In this document: positions 54,719 through 63,171 of the stretch, in pieces | How the letters are laid out: the number at the start of each line of letters is the position of its first letter | Position numbering within the stretch: the first letter of the stretch is position 1 | Source: Ensifer sp. IC3342 | Lineage (GTDB): Bacteria > Pseudomonadota > Alphaproteobacteria > Rhizobiales > Rhizobiaceae | Length of the DNA: 64,000 bases | Reading direction: 5' to 3' | NCBI RefSeq assembly: GCF_020193655.1 | Contig: NZ_JADYVE010000007.1 | Span: 248,001 to 312,000, forward strand | The notes under the pieces: generated by a model | The model's input: the letters and a program-made list of their open reading frames with translations, nothing else | The model's database searches: none | What the model was told of the DNA's origin: nothing | Program-made: the position numbers and the translations under genes

Positions 54719-55225
54719 ATGAAGACTGTTTCGATCGAGGTCAGGCCTGGGGAGCCACATGAGGCGGCGGCGATTGCCGAGGTGCATCGCGTTTCCTGGT
54801 TGCAGGCTTATGGCGGCATTATTCCGCATCGACCCCTGATCCAGATGGTCAACCGCCGCGACGAAACCTGGTGGCGCAAGGCCACGCGCGGGCCGGCGAC
54901 CTTGCTCGTCGTCGATGTTGCCGGAACGATCGCCGGCTATGCGACGCTGGGCCTGAGCCGGGCGCGAGCCCTGCCGCAGGAGGGCGAGATCTACGAAATC
55001 TACCTGCGTCCCGAATATCAAGGCATCGGCCTCGGGCGCATCCTCTTCCGCGAGGCGAAGAGCCTGTTGAGGTCACTGGGCTGCCGGGGCCTCGTCGTCT
55101 GGTGCCTCGAGGACAGCGAACACGCCTACAGCTTCTTCCAAACGGCAGGCGGCAGCGACATTGCCGAAGGCATGGAAGATTTCGGCGACAAATATCTGAA
55201 GAAAGTCGGCTTCGTCTGGAACTGA
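54719..55225 (+). CDS. GNAT family N-acetyltransferase
   Basis: 168 residues. Acetyl-CoA loop in 'EIYEIYLRPEYQGIGLGRILFREA' (about residues 90-113) and a C-terminal strand 'DKYLKKVGFVW'. The 'VSWLQAYGGIIP' segment near residue 27 is typical of a large family of uncharacterised rhizobial acetyltransferases. Substrate unknown. Confidence 0.9.
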   Translation: MKTVSIEVRPGEPHEAAAIAEVHRVSWLQAYGGIIPHRPLIQMVNRRDETWWRKATRGPATLLVVDVAGTIAGYATLGLSRARALPQEGEIYEIYLRPEYQGIGLGRILFREAKSLLRSLGCRGLVVWCLEDSEHAYSFFQTAGGSDIAEGMEDFGDKYLKKVGFVWN

Positions 55226-55477
55226 CGACTCGACGGCCCTTCGCTCCGGCAATTCCCCCGACTTTCGCCGCGCTTGTTGTGATGGACGGCCTGATCAGCG
55301 TTGCAACGGAAGCTGGTCGCTTTCCCATCGTTGCGCTGAAAAACTCCTGCCTGCCTATTTTTGGCCGTGTCGCCCGCCTAGAGCCATTCCGCCCATCCGG
55401 ACGAAAGTTATGTTGCATCGCGGCATCTTTCCCTTTATCCGACGGGGCGAATTTTAAACCGACCCCTGGAGGTACTT

Positions 55478-56011
55478 ATGCGGATCGACGCGATTTCCAT
55501 CGGAAAGAATCCACCGGAAGATGTCAACGTAATCGTGGAGGTTCCGGTCGGCGGACATCCGATCAAGTACGAAATGGACAAGGAAGCCGGGACGCTTGTC
55601 GTCGACCGCTTCCTCTATACGCCGATGACCTATCCGGGCAACTACGGCTTCGTTCCGCACACGCTGTCCGACGACGGCGATCCGATCGACGTGCTGATCT
55701 GCAACACCCGCCCGCTGGTGCCGGGCTGTGTCATCAATGTCCGCCCGATCGGCGTCATGATGATGGAAGACAATTCCGGCCAGGACGAGAAGATCATCGC
55801 CGTGCCGTCGAGCCATCTCACGAAGCGCTACGATAAGGTCCACGACTACACCGACCTGCCGGAAATCACGCTCAAGCAGATCGAGCACTTCTTCGAGCAC
55901 TACAAGGATCTGGAGCCCGGCAAGTGGGTGAAGATTTTCGGCTGGAAGGACGCGAGCGTCGCCAAGACGCTGATCCAGGAAGCGGTCGAGCGCGCCAAGG
56001 CCAAGAAGTAG
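55478..56011 (+). CDS. ppa: inorganic pyrophosphatase
   Basis: 177-residue family I soluble pyrophosphatase, which drives biosynthesis by hydrolysing PPi. The active-site signature 'DDGDPIDVL' (three Asp) is at about residue 66, with '[31 protein letters not shown]' (long block) before it. GGAGG lies upstream of ATG 55478. Confidence 0.98.
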   Translation: MRIDAISIGKNPPEDVNVIVEVPVGGHPIKYEMDKEAGTLVVDRFLYTPMTYPGNYGFVPHTLSDDGDPIDVLICNTRPLVPGCVINVRPIGVMMMEDNSGQDEKIIAVPSSHLTKRYDKVHDYTDLPEITLKQIEHFFEHYKDLEPGKWVKIFGWKDASVAKTLIQEAVERAKAKK

Positions 56012-56012
56012 T

Positions 56013-56333
56013 CTATTCCGCTTCGCCGACGATTTCGGCAAGCCGCTTGATGATATCCTTCGGATCGGCCTCGATCCGGAGGATTTTTTTGCGCTGCGTG
56101 TCGCCGGAAACGAGCGCGATCCTGTTCTTGGCGATGCCGAATTGTTTTGCGAGCAGGGCAATCAGTGCCTGGTTCGCCTTGCCCTTTTCCGGCACGGCGC
56201 GGACGCGAACCTTGAGATATCCCCCACCGTCGGCAGCACTCTCGAAACCGTCGATCGCATCGCGCCCGCCGTTCGGCGTCAGTCGAACGGTCAAGCGAAC
56301 ATGGTCGTCAAGGCTCGTCAGTGCGGCGAGCAC
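56013..56333 (-). CDS. DUF167 (YggU-like) protein
   Basis: 106 residues: 'VRLTVRLTPNGGRDAIDGF', 'YLKVRVRAVPEKGKANQALIALLAKQF' (27 positions) and 'IALVSGDTQRKKILRI' are the family's blocks. Function unknown. It starts with GTG one base after the TAA of the YggT gene, so translation is coupled. YggT-DUF167 pairs are widely conserved. Confidence 0.92.
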   Translation of the reverse strand: MLAALTSLDDHVRLTVRLTPNGGRDAIDGFESAADGGGYLKVRVRAVPEKGKANQALIALLAKQFGIAKNRIALVSGDTQRKKILRIEADPKDIIKRLAEIVGEAE

Positions 56334-56630
56334 TTATATGCCGATCACCGCTGAGGCGACTGTCGTGTTGAGGAAGTACCAGATGAAATAGAGGATCACC
56401 AGGACGACCAGGGGCGAGAGATCGACGCCGCCCATGTCCGGCAGGAAGCGGCGGATGGGCCGGTAGAGCGGCTCCGTCAGTTGATAGAGCGAGCGGCCGA
56501 TCATGTTGATCGCGTGGTTGTTCACGTTGATCACGTTGAAAGCGTAGAGCCAGGAGAAGATGGCCGACGCTATGATCAGGAACCAGGCTATGTTGATAAT
56601 GAAGTTCAAGGTTGCGATGACAGCAATCAT
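56334..56630 (-). CDS. YggT family membrane protein
   Basis: 98 residues with two hydrophobic segments at about 8-30 and 70-92, and the family motif 'LTEPLYRPIRRFLPDMGGVDLSPLV' (25 positions). YggT proteins are linked to osmotic protection and, in some bacteria, to division-site or thylakoid membranes. ATG 56630 with GGAG seven to eight bases upstream is preferred over ATG 56660. Confidence 0.9.
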   Translation of the reverse strand: MIAVIATLNFIINIAWFLIIASAIFSWLYAFNVINVNNHAINMIGRSLYQLTEPLYRPIRRFLPDMGGVDLSPLVVLVILYFIWYFLNTTVASAVIGI

Positions 56631-56747
56631 GCCAGTCTCCAATTCGTTGTTGACAGACATGTAGACATTGGAAACTAAACGGGCAAGTACGACGCTTCGA
56701 CGTGCGTGATCATGTTTAATGGCATCGCACCGGTGCTTTGCCGCTCC

Positions 56748-56807
56748 TACAGCGTCGCGCGCCTGTTAGGCGCGCAAAGGTCGCCGTAGAGCTTTAAGTT
56801 TCTGCAG
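56748..56807 (-). repeat. truncated RIME1-like element
   Basis: Reverse-orientation TACAGCG, GCGCGCC/GGCGCGC palindrome, CGTAGAGCTTTAAG linker and CTGCAG end. The TTAAATCG palindrome of full copies is absent. It lies directly upstream of the MFS gene. Confidence 0.78.
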
Positions 56808-56822
56808 TAGGAGCCTCCCCCC

Positions 56823-58068
56823 ATGTCCGCCGTTCACGCCGCGCATCGTTTCGCCGCCTTCAGGCATGTCGGCTATCGGCGCTACTTCTTCTCCCGCTTC
56901 CTCGCCTATTTCGCCATCCAGATCTTGTCCGTCGCCGTCGGCTGGCAGATCTACGACCTGACGCGCGATCCGTTCGATCTCGGCCTCATCGGCCTTTTCC
57001 AGTTCCTTCCGTCGCTGGTCCTGCTTCTGGTGACGGGGACCGTTGCGGACCGCTACAATCGCCGCGTCATCATGGGCATCTGCATGACGGTGAGCACGCT
57101 CTGCGCGGCCGCGCTGCTCCTGTTGACGGTGATGGGCTTGTTTTCGCCCTGGCTCGTCTATGCGATCCTCGTCGTCTTCGGGATCGAGCGGGCGTTTCTC
57201 GGCCGGCCGCGCAGTCGCTCGCTCCCAATCTGGTGCCAGTCGAGCACCTGCCCAATGCGATCGCCTGGAATTCGACCTCCTGGCAGACGGCGACGATCGT
57301 CGGGCCGGTCGCCGGCGGCCTGATCTATGGTTTCGGTCCTGTTGTGCCGTACGCAGTCAGTCTCTGCTTCTTTGCAGCGGCGGCCCTGATGGTCTTTGCC
57401 GTGCCGAAGCCGGCGATGCGTTCACCCGCCTCGGGACAAAGCTGGCAGACGATCACGGCGGGTTTTCGCTATATCACGGCGGAGAAGGTCGTGCTGGGGG
57501 CGATCTCGCTCGATCTCTTTGCCGTGCTGCTGGGCGGTGCGGTCGCGCTCATGCCGGTCTTTGCCCGCGATATCCTGGAGCTCGGTCCATGGGGGCTCGG
57601 GCTTCTGCGCGCCGCACGGGCGTCGGCGCCGTCGGCATGGCGGTCTGGCTCGCCGCCCACCCGATCCGCAATCGGGCAGGTCTCTACATGTTTATCGGCG
57701 TTGCGCTTTTCGGCCTCGCAACGATCCTCTTCGGCCTGTCCGCGACGGCCTGGATCTCGATCGCCGCACTTGTCGTCATGGGGGCGGCGGACATGATCTC
57801 GGTCTATATTCGGGAAATCCTGATCGCGCTCTGGACTCCGGACGAACTGCGCGGCCGCGTGAACGCGGTCAACATGGTGTTCGTCGGCGCGTCGAACGAG
57901 CTTGGCGAGTTCCGTGCCGGCATGATGGCCTCGGGTTTCGGTGCCGTCTTCGCAGTCGCCTTCGGCGGGGTCGGTACTCTTTTGGTGTCGCTGCTCTGGG
58001 CGGTCGGTTTCCCGCAATTGCGCAAGATCGATACGCTTGACATTCCGGAACAGGACCAGCCGGTCTGA
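56823..58068 (+). pseudogene. MFS transporter (EntS-like), two frameshifts
   Basis: About 415 codons of a major-facilitator transporter. The first part (56823 to about 57203) reads 'RRYFFSRFLAYFAIQ...VADRYNRRVIMG', then the sense continues in the next frame ('AAQSLAPNLVPVEHLPNAIAWNS') to about 57615, and in the third frame ('GVGAVGMAVWLAAHPIRN') to the stop. Each break is explained by one missing C: near 57205 ('ctcggccgg' for 'ctcggcccgg') and near 57620 ('gcacggg' for 'gcaccggg'). It may be a true pseudogene or a sequence with two errors. Intact relatives export siderophores or drugs. Confidence 0.85.
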
Positions 58069-58108
58069 TCACACGCGTAGCACAGGGAGAGCGGCGGAGC
58101 GGGTGCCG

Positions 58109-58855
58109 CTACACGCGGTCTTGGCCTTTCGGCGCGCCAGCTTCCCCGCCTCGCAAAAAAATCAATTCGAGGAAATTCTCCATCCACGTCCGCAAAGGGT
58201 GATCGTGGATCATTCGTCCCTCGAGGTGCGCCTTGCCGATCTGGGCGCCAGGCAGCTCGAAGCGGTGTGCGCCATGGACCACCCAGCGATGCATCATTGC
58301 GCGCGTCAGTTCGCCATGAAACTGAATGCCCCAGGCATTCTCGCCGTAGCGGAAGGCCTGGTTCGGATAGGTCTCGCCGGTCGCCAGCAACTCGGCGCCG
58401 GTAGGCAGATCGAACCCTTCGCGATGGAAGTGATAGACCATGGCCGGCCAGTCCATCAGCGCTTTGCCGGCCTCGGTGGCCGTGAGCGGATACCAGCCGA
58501 TCTCCGTCATGCCCTCGTGGTGCGGTGCGACCTTGCCGCCGAGGTTGCGTGCCAGCATCTGCGCGCCAAGGCAGATGCCGAGATAGGGCTTGTTTTCGAG
58601 GAGCGGAACCGACAGCCAGTCGATTTCGCGGCGGACGAACTCTTCCTCGTCGTTGGCGCTCATCGGGCCGCCGAAGACGATGGTTCCGGAATGGCCCTCC
58701 AGGGTCGACGGCAACTCGTCGCCGAGGGCGGGGCGGCGGATGTCGAGCGCAAAGCCCTTCTGCTGGAGAATCTGCCCCACGCGGCCGGCGCTCGATCGCT
58801 CCTGATGCAGGATTATGAGGATTGGTCTTTTGACGTCGTCGGCCTCTGCAGGCAT
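58109..58855 (-). CDS. class I glutamine amidotransferase family protein
   Basis: 248 residues. Nucleophile Cys95 in 'YLGICLGAQML', the histidine in 'WGIQFHGELT' near residue 180, and the oxyanion region 'VFGGPMSAN'. No synthase domain is present, so it is a stand-alone GATase-like enzyme, annotated elsewhere as GMP synthase-like; it is not guaA. Substrate unknown. The next gene on the same strand starts its stop two bases upstream, so the two are coupled. Confidence 0.9.
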   Translation of the reverse strand: MPAEADDVKRPILIILHQERSSAGRVGQILQQKGFALDIRRPALGDELPSTLEGHSGTIVFGGPMSANDEEEFVRREIDWLSVPLLENKPYLGICLGAQMLARNLGGKVAPHHEGMTEIGWYPLTATEAGKALMDWPAMVYHFHREGFDLPTGAELLATGETYPNQAFRYGENAWGIQFHGELTRAMMHRWVVHGAHRFELPGAQIGKAHLEGRMIHDHPLRTWMENFLELIFLRGGEAGAPKGQDRV

Positions 58856-58856
58856 T

Positions 58857-59339
58857 TCAGTCTTCCTGCTGCGTGTCGTTCTCCTCCCTCGCGTCGATCT
58901 TGGCGGCAGCCTCCTGCCGCTTCAAGATGCGATCGCGCCCGGATACGCCGAGGAGGTCGGCGATCCGCCAGATCACGTGATCTTCCATTTCGTTGCGGAC
59001 GCCATCGGCATAGACGATCTCCCACAGCATGCCGACAAGCTCGATCCGCTGCTCCTCGAATAGATGGCGCTTGATTTCGGCGGTGAACTTGTAGAAGTCG
59101 ATCGCCTCGCTTTCGGCGGTCTCGCCTGCCTCGATCAGCGCATCGAGACCTTCGTCGTCGAGTTGATATTGTTCCTCGATGATGTCGCGCATCTTGCGAC
59201 GCTCGGCAGCCAGAACGGTGCCGTCGGCCTCCATGACCTGGACGCACAGCGCGATCACGGCGACGCGCGGGTCGCCTTTTTCAATGGACGCCGGGGGACC
59301 CGCCAAACCTTCGAGAAACGCTCGGAACCGCTCTAACAT
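58857..59339 (-). CDS. TerB-like (tellurite resistance) family protein
   Basis: About 160 residues, all-helical: 'VAVIALCVQVMEADGTVLAAERRKMRDII' (about 29 positions) and 'LVGMLWEIVYADGVRNEMEDHVIWRIADLLGV' (long block) are the paired acidic repeats of the TerB/DjlA-like fold, which bind divalent metal ions. Real tellurite resistance is not implied; no other ter genes are near. ATG 59339 is chosen, GTG 59351 possible. Confidence 0.87.
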   Translation of the reverse strand: MLERFRAFLEGLAGPPASIEKGDPRVAVIALCVQVMEADGTVLAAERRKMRDIIEEQYQLDDEGLDALIEAGETAESEAIDFYKFTAEIKRHLFEEQRIELVGMLWEIVYADGVRNEMEDHVIWRIADLLGVSGRDRILKRQEAAAKIDAREENDTQQED

Positions 59340-59363
59340 GTCTCTGTCCACCGCCTTCGAAGT

Positions 59364-60980
59364 TCAAAACAGTCGGAAGCCCGCCTTGTCCGGTACCTTT
59401 TCTGCGGCCGACGGGTCGCGAACGCCCGGATCGTCCGGAGGTCGGCCGAAGAACGGCGCCGGCTCTTCCCCCGCGGCCTCTTCCTTTTTCCTGACAGGCG
59501 AGGGAGCAGGTTCCTTCCTCTCCGGAACCTTGATCATTGTCTCACGCCCGGCTTCCACGACGGTTGGTGTCGCAGCCGCCGGTGCCGGTTTGGGCATCGC
59601 GCGTTCTGTCACGTGCTGGGCGGTCGCGACTGGCGGAAGGCTGCGGATCGCTTCGTCGGCGCTCGGATGACCATTTTCGAGCTTGGCCGAAAGCTGCAAG
59701 GCCGGGGCTTTCCACTCGAAGGCGTCGAGCCGGCCGCTGACCGGCGATACCGGCAGCCACGACGGCGAGGTGACGCCGTCGGCGGTCCAGGCCGGATCGC
59801 GCGGACTGCGCAGCGCCTGCGCCATCCAATGGCGGATGCGGCCCTCGTCGCCGGTGTCCGCCTCCTCGATATCGGCGAGCAGCAGAAAGACGCTTTCCGT
59901 CGGTTCGAGCCGCGCGGCAGCCTCCGCCTTGGTGCGAGCGAGCGGCAGTTCGCGCGCCTCGAGCGCGGCTTCGGCGACGCTTGCCAATGCAACCGCATTG
60001 TTGCTGCGGAGCGATTCGAGCTTCTTTGCACGCTTCAAACGGTCGAGCGCGGAATCGCCTCCACGCGCCCTGACGTAGAGCCTTGCCACGTCCGGATGCG
60101 GTTGCTGCTTCCAGATCCTTTCGAGGATACCCGCGCCCTTGCGTAGATTGTCTTCGCGGAACAGGGCCTTGGCCGTTACCAGCGCGGCTGGCACCAGGCT
60201 GTCATCGAGTTTCAGCGCGGCAAGGCCGTCGTCGCGCGCCGACTTCGGGTCAGTGTCGAGCTTCGCCATCGCGCGAGCAGTGAGAAGCACGGACTTCTTC
60301 CGGTCCGCCTCCTTGCGGTCGAGGATATTGGCGGCGCGACTCTGGTCGAGAAGGCGGATCGCCTCGTCCCATTGCCCTGCCTGGCTGTGGTGATCCAGCG
60401 TTGCCAGCGTTGCCCACGGCAGGTGCGGCGCCTTCTCCGCTGCGCGCTCCGCATATTGCCGGGCGGCCTCGTTCGCGCCGAGCCGTTTGGCTTCGAGGAA
60501 CAGGCCGCGCAGGCCGAGCTCGCGCGTTTCCGGATCGTCGGCCATCAGCTCGAATTTCTTGCGCGCGTCGTCGTATTTGCCTTCAATCAGCGCGGTCTGC
60601 GCCTCAAGCAGGTGGATCAGCGGCTCCTGGTCGGCGCTGATCAGGGCTCTGCTTCGTGCCGACATCTTGCGGGCAAGATTGGCATCGCCGGCACCGGCGG
60701 CGATCAGTCCCGTCGAAAGCGCCTGGTAGCCGCGATCACGCTTGCGGGCGCGGAAATAGCGCGTGACCGTGTGGGGCGACATCCAGATCGTGCGGAGCAG
60801 CCAGATCACGATCAGGACGGCGGCAAAGAGCGAGATCAGAATGGAGGCGGCGCGCATCAGCGTCATTTCGATGCGCTGTCCCTGCCAAATCAGCGACAAT
60901 TCTCCCGGTCGATCGGCGAGCCACGCGAAACCGAGTCCGAGACACAGCACGCAAAGGATGAAGAACAATATACGGAACAT
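59364..60980 (-). CDS. hemY: HemY-like protein (heme cluster, TPR)
   Basis: 538 residues. Two membrane helices at the N-terminus ('LFFILCVLCLGLGFAWL' and 'AASILISLFAAVLIVIWLL'), then TPR-type helices to about residue 440 and a long Pro/Ala/Lys-rich disordered tail. This is the HemY of the hemCDXY cluster, of unclear role in heme synthesis, not protoporphyrinogen oxidase. The order hemC-hemD-mic60-hemY is the alphaproteobacterial standard. Confidence 0.9.
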   Translation of the reverse strand: MFRILFFILCVLCLGLGFAWLADRPGELSLIWQGQRIEMTLMRAASILISLFAAVLIVIWLLRTIWMSPHTVTRYFRARKRDRGYQALSTGLIAAGAGDANLARKMSARSRALISADQEPLIHLLEAQTALIEGKYDDARKKFELMADDPETRELGLRGLFLEAKRLGANEAARQYAERAAEKAPHLPWATLATLDHHSQAGQWDEAIRLLDQSRAANILDRKEADRKKSVLLTARAMAKLDTDPKSARDDGLAALKLDDSLVPAALVTAKALFREDNLRKGAGILERIWKQQPHPDVARLYVRARGGDSALDRLKRAKKLESLRSNNAVALASVAEAALEARELPLARTKAEAAARLEPTESVFLLLADIEEADTGDEGRIRHWMAQALRSPRDPAWTADGVTSPSWLPVSPVSGRLDAFEWKAPALQLSAKLENGHPSADEAIRSLPPVATAQHVTERAMPKPAPAAATPTVVEAGRETMIKVPERKEPAPSPVRKKEEAAGEEPAPFFGRPPDDPGVRDPSAAEKVPDKAGFRLF

Positions 60981-60998
60981 CTATTCTTCTTCCCTCCT

Positions 60999-62240
60999 TT
61001 AGCCGGCGGTGCCGGTACGCGTCATGGTCTGCGCCACGGCGGCATCGATGGTGGTCTCGACGCGCAGGCGCTGATCGAGCTTCGCCTTGAAATCCGCGCC
61101 GGCCAATTTCGCCGGTTCCGGCAGGTTCCCCCATTCCAATGACGCGCCCTTGAGGTCGCCATTGTTGAGCTTGTCCTCGATGCGCGCGATCACGGCTTCC
61201 GGCGTGTCGCCCTCGACGCTGCCGACCGGCCGGATGCGGATGCCGGACATGGCGCTCGAGACGAGGCGAGCGAAAATGCCCTCGTTTGGATCGGGCTGGT
61301 TCAGCGCATCGAGCATCGCGTCCGCCGTTTGCGGAAAAGCAGAGCGAAGGTCGGTCCGCGTTGCAACACCGGTCGCGGCGTCCTGAGCCAGATCCTTCAC
61401 CGTCGCGTCGTCAGGCGCAATGCTGCGCAGGGCGTCGAGTTCGGCCAGGAAAGGTCCGCCGCGATCGATTGCTGTCTTCAGCGCGGTGACGGCGACGGCT
61501 TTCGCCATCTGAATGTCGTTGACTGGCTCGTTGAGCTTCTGTTCCGCCTGGTCGATGCGTCCGGCAAGCTCGGCCTTGGCGGCGGCCACCGACTGTTCGG
61601 CATCGGCGAGGCTGGCTTTCAACCCGGCGATTTCCTTGGTCAGATTGGCGACTTCCGCCTCGAGCGCGGTGATTTGCGGTGCGCTCGCTCCATCTGCGCC
61701 CGGCTGCTTGGCTGCCTGTTCCAGCGCTGCAAGGCGGTTCTCCAGCGGGCCGATGTCCCTGGCCTGCGATGCGATCTGCGTCTTGATCGCCTCGACTTCG
61801 CTGGCGAGGCCTTGCTCGAGGGCGGCATTGCCGCGATCCGGTCCGAGCGCAGGAATATAACCGGCATATTGCAGCACGCCGGCGCCGGCGAGCGTCACAA
61901 GACCACCGAGAATACCGGCCGCCAGCGCCCCCGCGCTCGTTGCCTGTCTCTGCTGCGCCGGTTGCGCCATTGCTTCGTTGCTCAAATGCGGGGGCTCTTC
62001 GTCGAAGGCTGCCGCGGCGGCATCGGCGCGCTCCTCCTCCGTCTGTTCTTTCGCATCAGTCGCGTCCGCCGCGTTTTCACTTTCTGCCTGGTTCGCCGAA
62101 ATCTCGGCAGGCTCGTCGGTGACTGGTTCCTGGCTTGCGGCAGTTTCGGCTTCGTCGGTCGCCGTCTTTTCTGCCTGGAGGTCGATCGTCAGCGGCTCCT
62201 TCTCGGATTTCGAGCGACGCGGCGGGTTTTCCGATACCAT
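60999..62240 (-). CDS. mitofilin-domain protein (alphaproteobacterial Mic60-like)
   Basis: 413 residues. An acidic disordered N-terminus (1-95), one membrane helix (about 100-125, 'AGALAAGILGGLVTLAGAGVL'), a coiled coil (about 140-235), and a C-terminal mitofilin-like domain ('FARLVSSAMSGIRIRPVGSVEGDTPEAVIARIEDKLNNGD', long block). Between hemD and hemY, Alphaproteobacteria encode the ancestor of mitochondrial Mic60, which bends inner membranes. That identity is inferred from layout and position. It is 18 bp upstream of hemY. Confidence 0.82.
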   Translation of the reverse strand: MVSENPPRRSKSEKEPLTIDLQAEKTATDEAETAASQEPVTDEPAEISANQAESENAADATDAKEQTEEERADAAAAAFDEEPPHLSNEAMAQPAQQRQATSAGALAAGILGGLVTLAGAGVLQYAGYIPALGPDRGNAALEQGLASEVEAIKTQIASQARDIGPLENRLAALEQAAKQPGADGASAPQITALEAEVANLTKEIAGLKASLADAEQSVAAAKAELAGRIDQAEQKLNEPVNDIQMAKAVAVTALKTAIDRGGPFLAELDALRSIAPDDATVKDLAQDAATGVATRTDLRSAFPQTADAMLDALNQPDPNEGIFARLVSSAMSGIRIRPVGSVEGDTPEAVIARIEDKLNNGDLKGASLEWGNLPEPAKLAGADFKAKLDQRLRVETTIDAAVAQTMTRTGTAG

Positions 62241-62453
62241 GGTGACCTCTTACCGTTGCATTGCCAGTCGGCCTGTTATGACAAACCTAGTCAGGCGAAC
62301 TCCTGAGGGAAAGCCCCCAACTCCGTTTTTGGCGCTAATGCCGTCACATCACCCGATTAACGGTCGGCACGTGCGCGGAAAACCGCTGCCGGTTTTGCTG
62401 TTCACGCCTCGACGATGCGGCAGATTGGAATCACTACCGCCCCGGGGCGCGGA

Positions 62454-63167
62454 TCAGAGGAGCTTCAGGAGGTGATCTTCGTCGGGCATCGCGGCGACTT
62501 CCGCCTCTGCGCTCTGCGGCAAGGCCCCCGCTATCGATGCACTCAAGCAGAGATAGCGCCGGGCAAAGGAAGCGGCGTTGAGACCGCTCTGCGCGAGAAG
62601 AGCGGCAAACTGCCGCGCGGTCTCACGGGAATAGAGCAGTACGGCGTCAAACTGCCCCGCGCGCCGAAGATCTGAGAGCTCGTCCGGACGATAGGGAACC
62701 GGCGTCATCCGGTAGCATTCGACCGTCCTGTGATCGATGCGGCGCTGCCGCAGCGCTCGTTCGAGGCTATCGGAGCGTGGCGAGCCGGCTAGATAGAGCA
62801 GCGGTTCGGATCGTTGCGCGGCGAACGAGGTCGCGACCGTTTCGGCGAGACCCTCGCCCGTGCCGCGGCCGACATGAATTTTGGTAAATCCGAGCTCCGC
62901 AGCGGCGCGGCCGGTCGCCTCGCCGACGCAGAAAAGCGGTGTTGCGAGGTGCGGTTCGAGCGCGTGACCCAGCGCAGCGAGCACCCGGGTCGCTTCCGCG
63001 CTCGTCACCGCGATGGCGCCGTGGCTTTGCTGCAATGCGGTCTCAACAGCGGCCACGCGATGCTCGGCTTGCATCAGCGGCAGCAGGATCGCTTCGTGGC
63101 CCATCGCCTCGAGCTTCAGCGCCGTCGCGGCAGCGGCCGGGCGCGGCCGAGTGACGAGCACGCGCAT
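62454..63167 (-). CDS. hemD: uroporphyrinogen-III synthase
   Basis: About 237 residues. HemD closes hydroxymethylbilane to uroporphyrinogen III. The family is poorly conserved; 'RVLVTRPRPAAAATALKLEAMG', 'AIAVTSAEATRVLAAL', 'LFCVGEATGRAAAELGF' and 'DAVLLYSRETARQFAALL' are recognisable. ATG 63167 is five bases from the hemC stop; the frame open to 63296 overlaps hemC and is antisense-free but has no support. Confidence 0.93.
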   Translation of the reverse strand: MRVLVTRPRPAAAATALKLEAMGHEAILLPLMQAEHRVAAVETALQQSHGAIAVTSAEATRVLAALGHALEPHLATPLFCVGEATGRAAAELGFTKIHVGRGTGEGLAETVATSFAAQRSEPLLYLAGSPRSDSLERALRQRRIDHRTVECYRMTPVPYRPDELSDLRRAGQFDAVLLYSRETARQFAALLAQSGLNAASFARRYLCLSASIAGALPQSAEAEVAAMPDEDHLLKLL

Positions 63168-63171
63168 CGGC

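Noticed and set aside
58857-59339. true tellurite-resistance determinant
   Set aside because: Only a TerB-like domain is present with no other ter genes nearby; the name reflects fold, not function.
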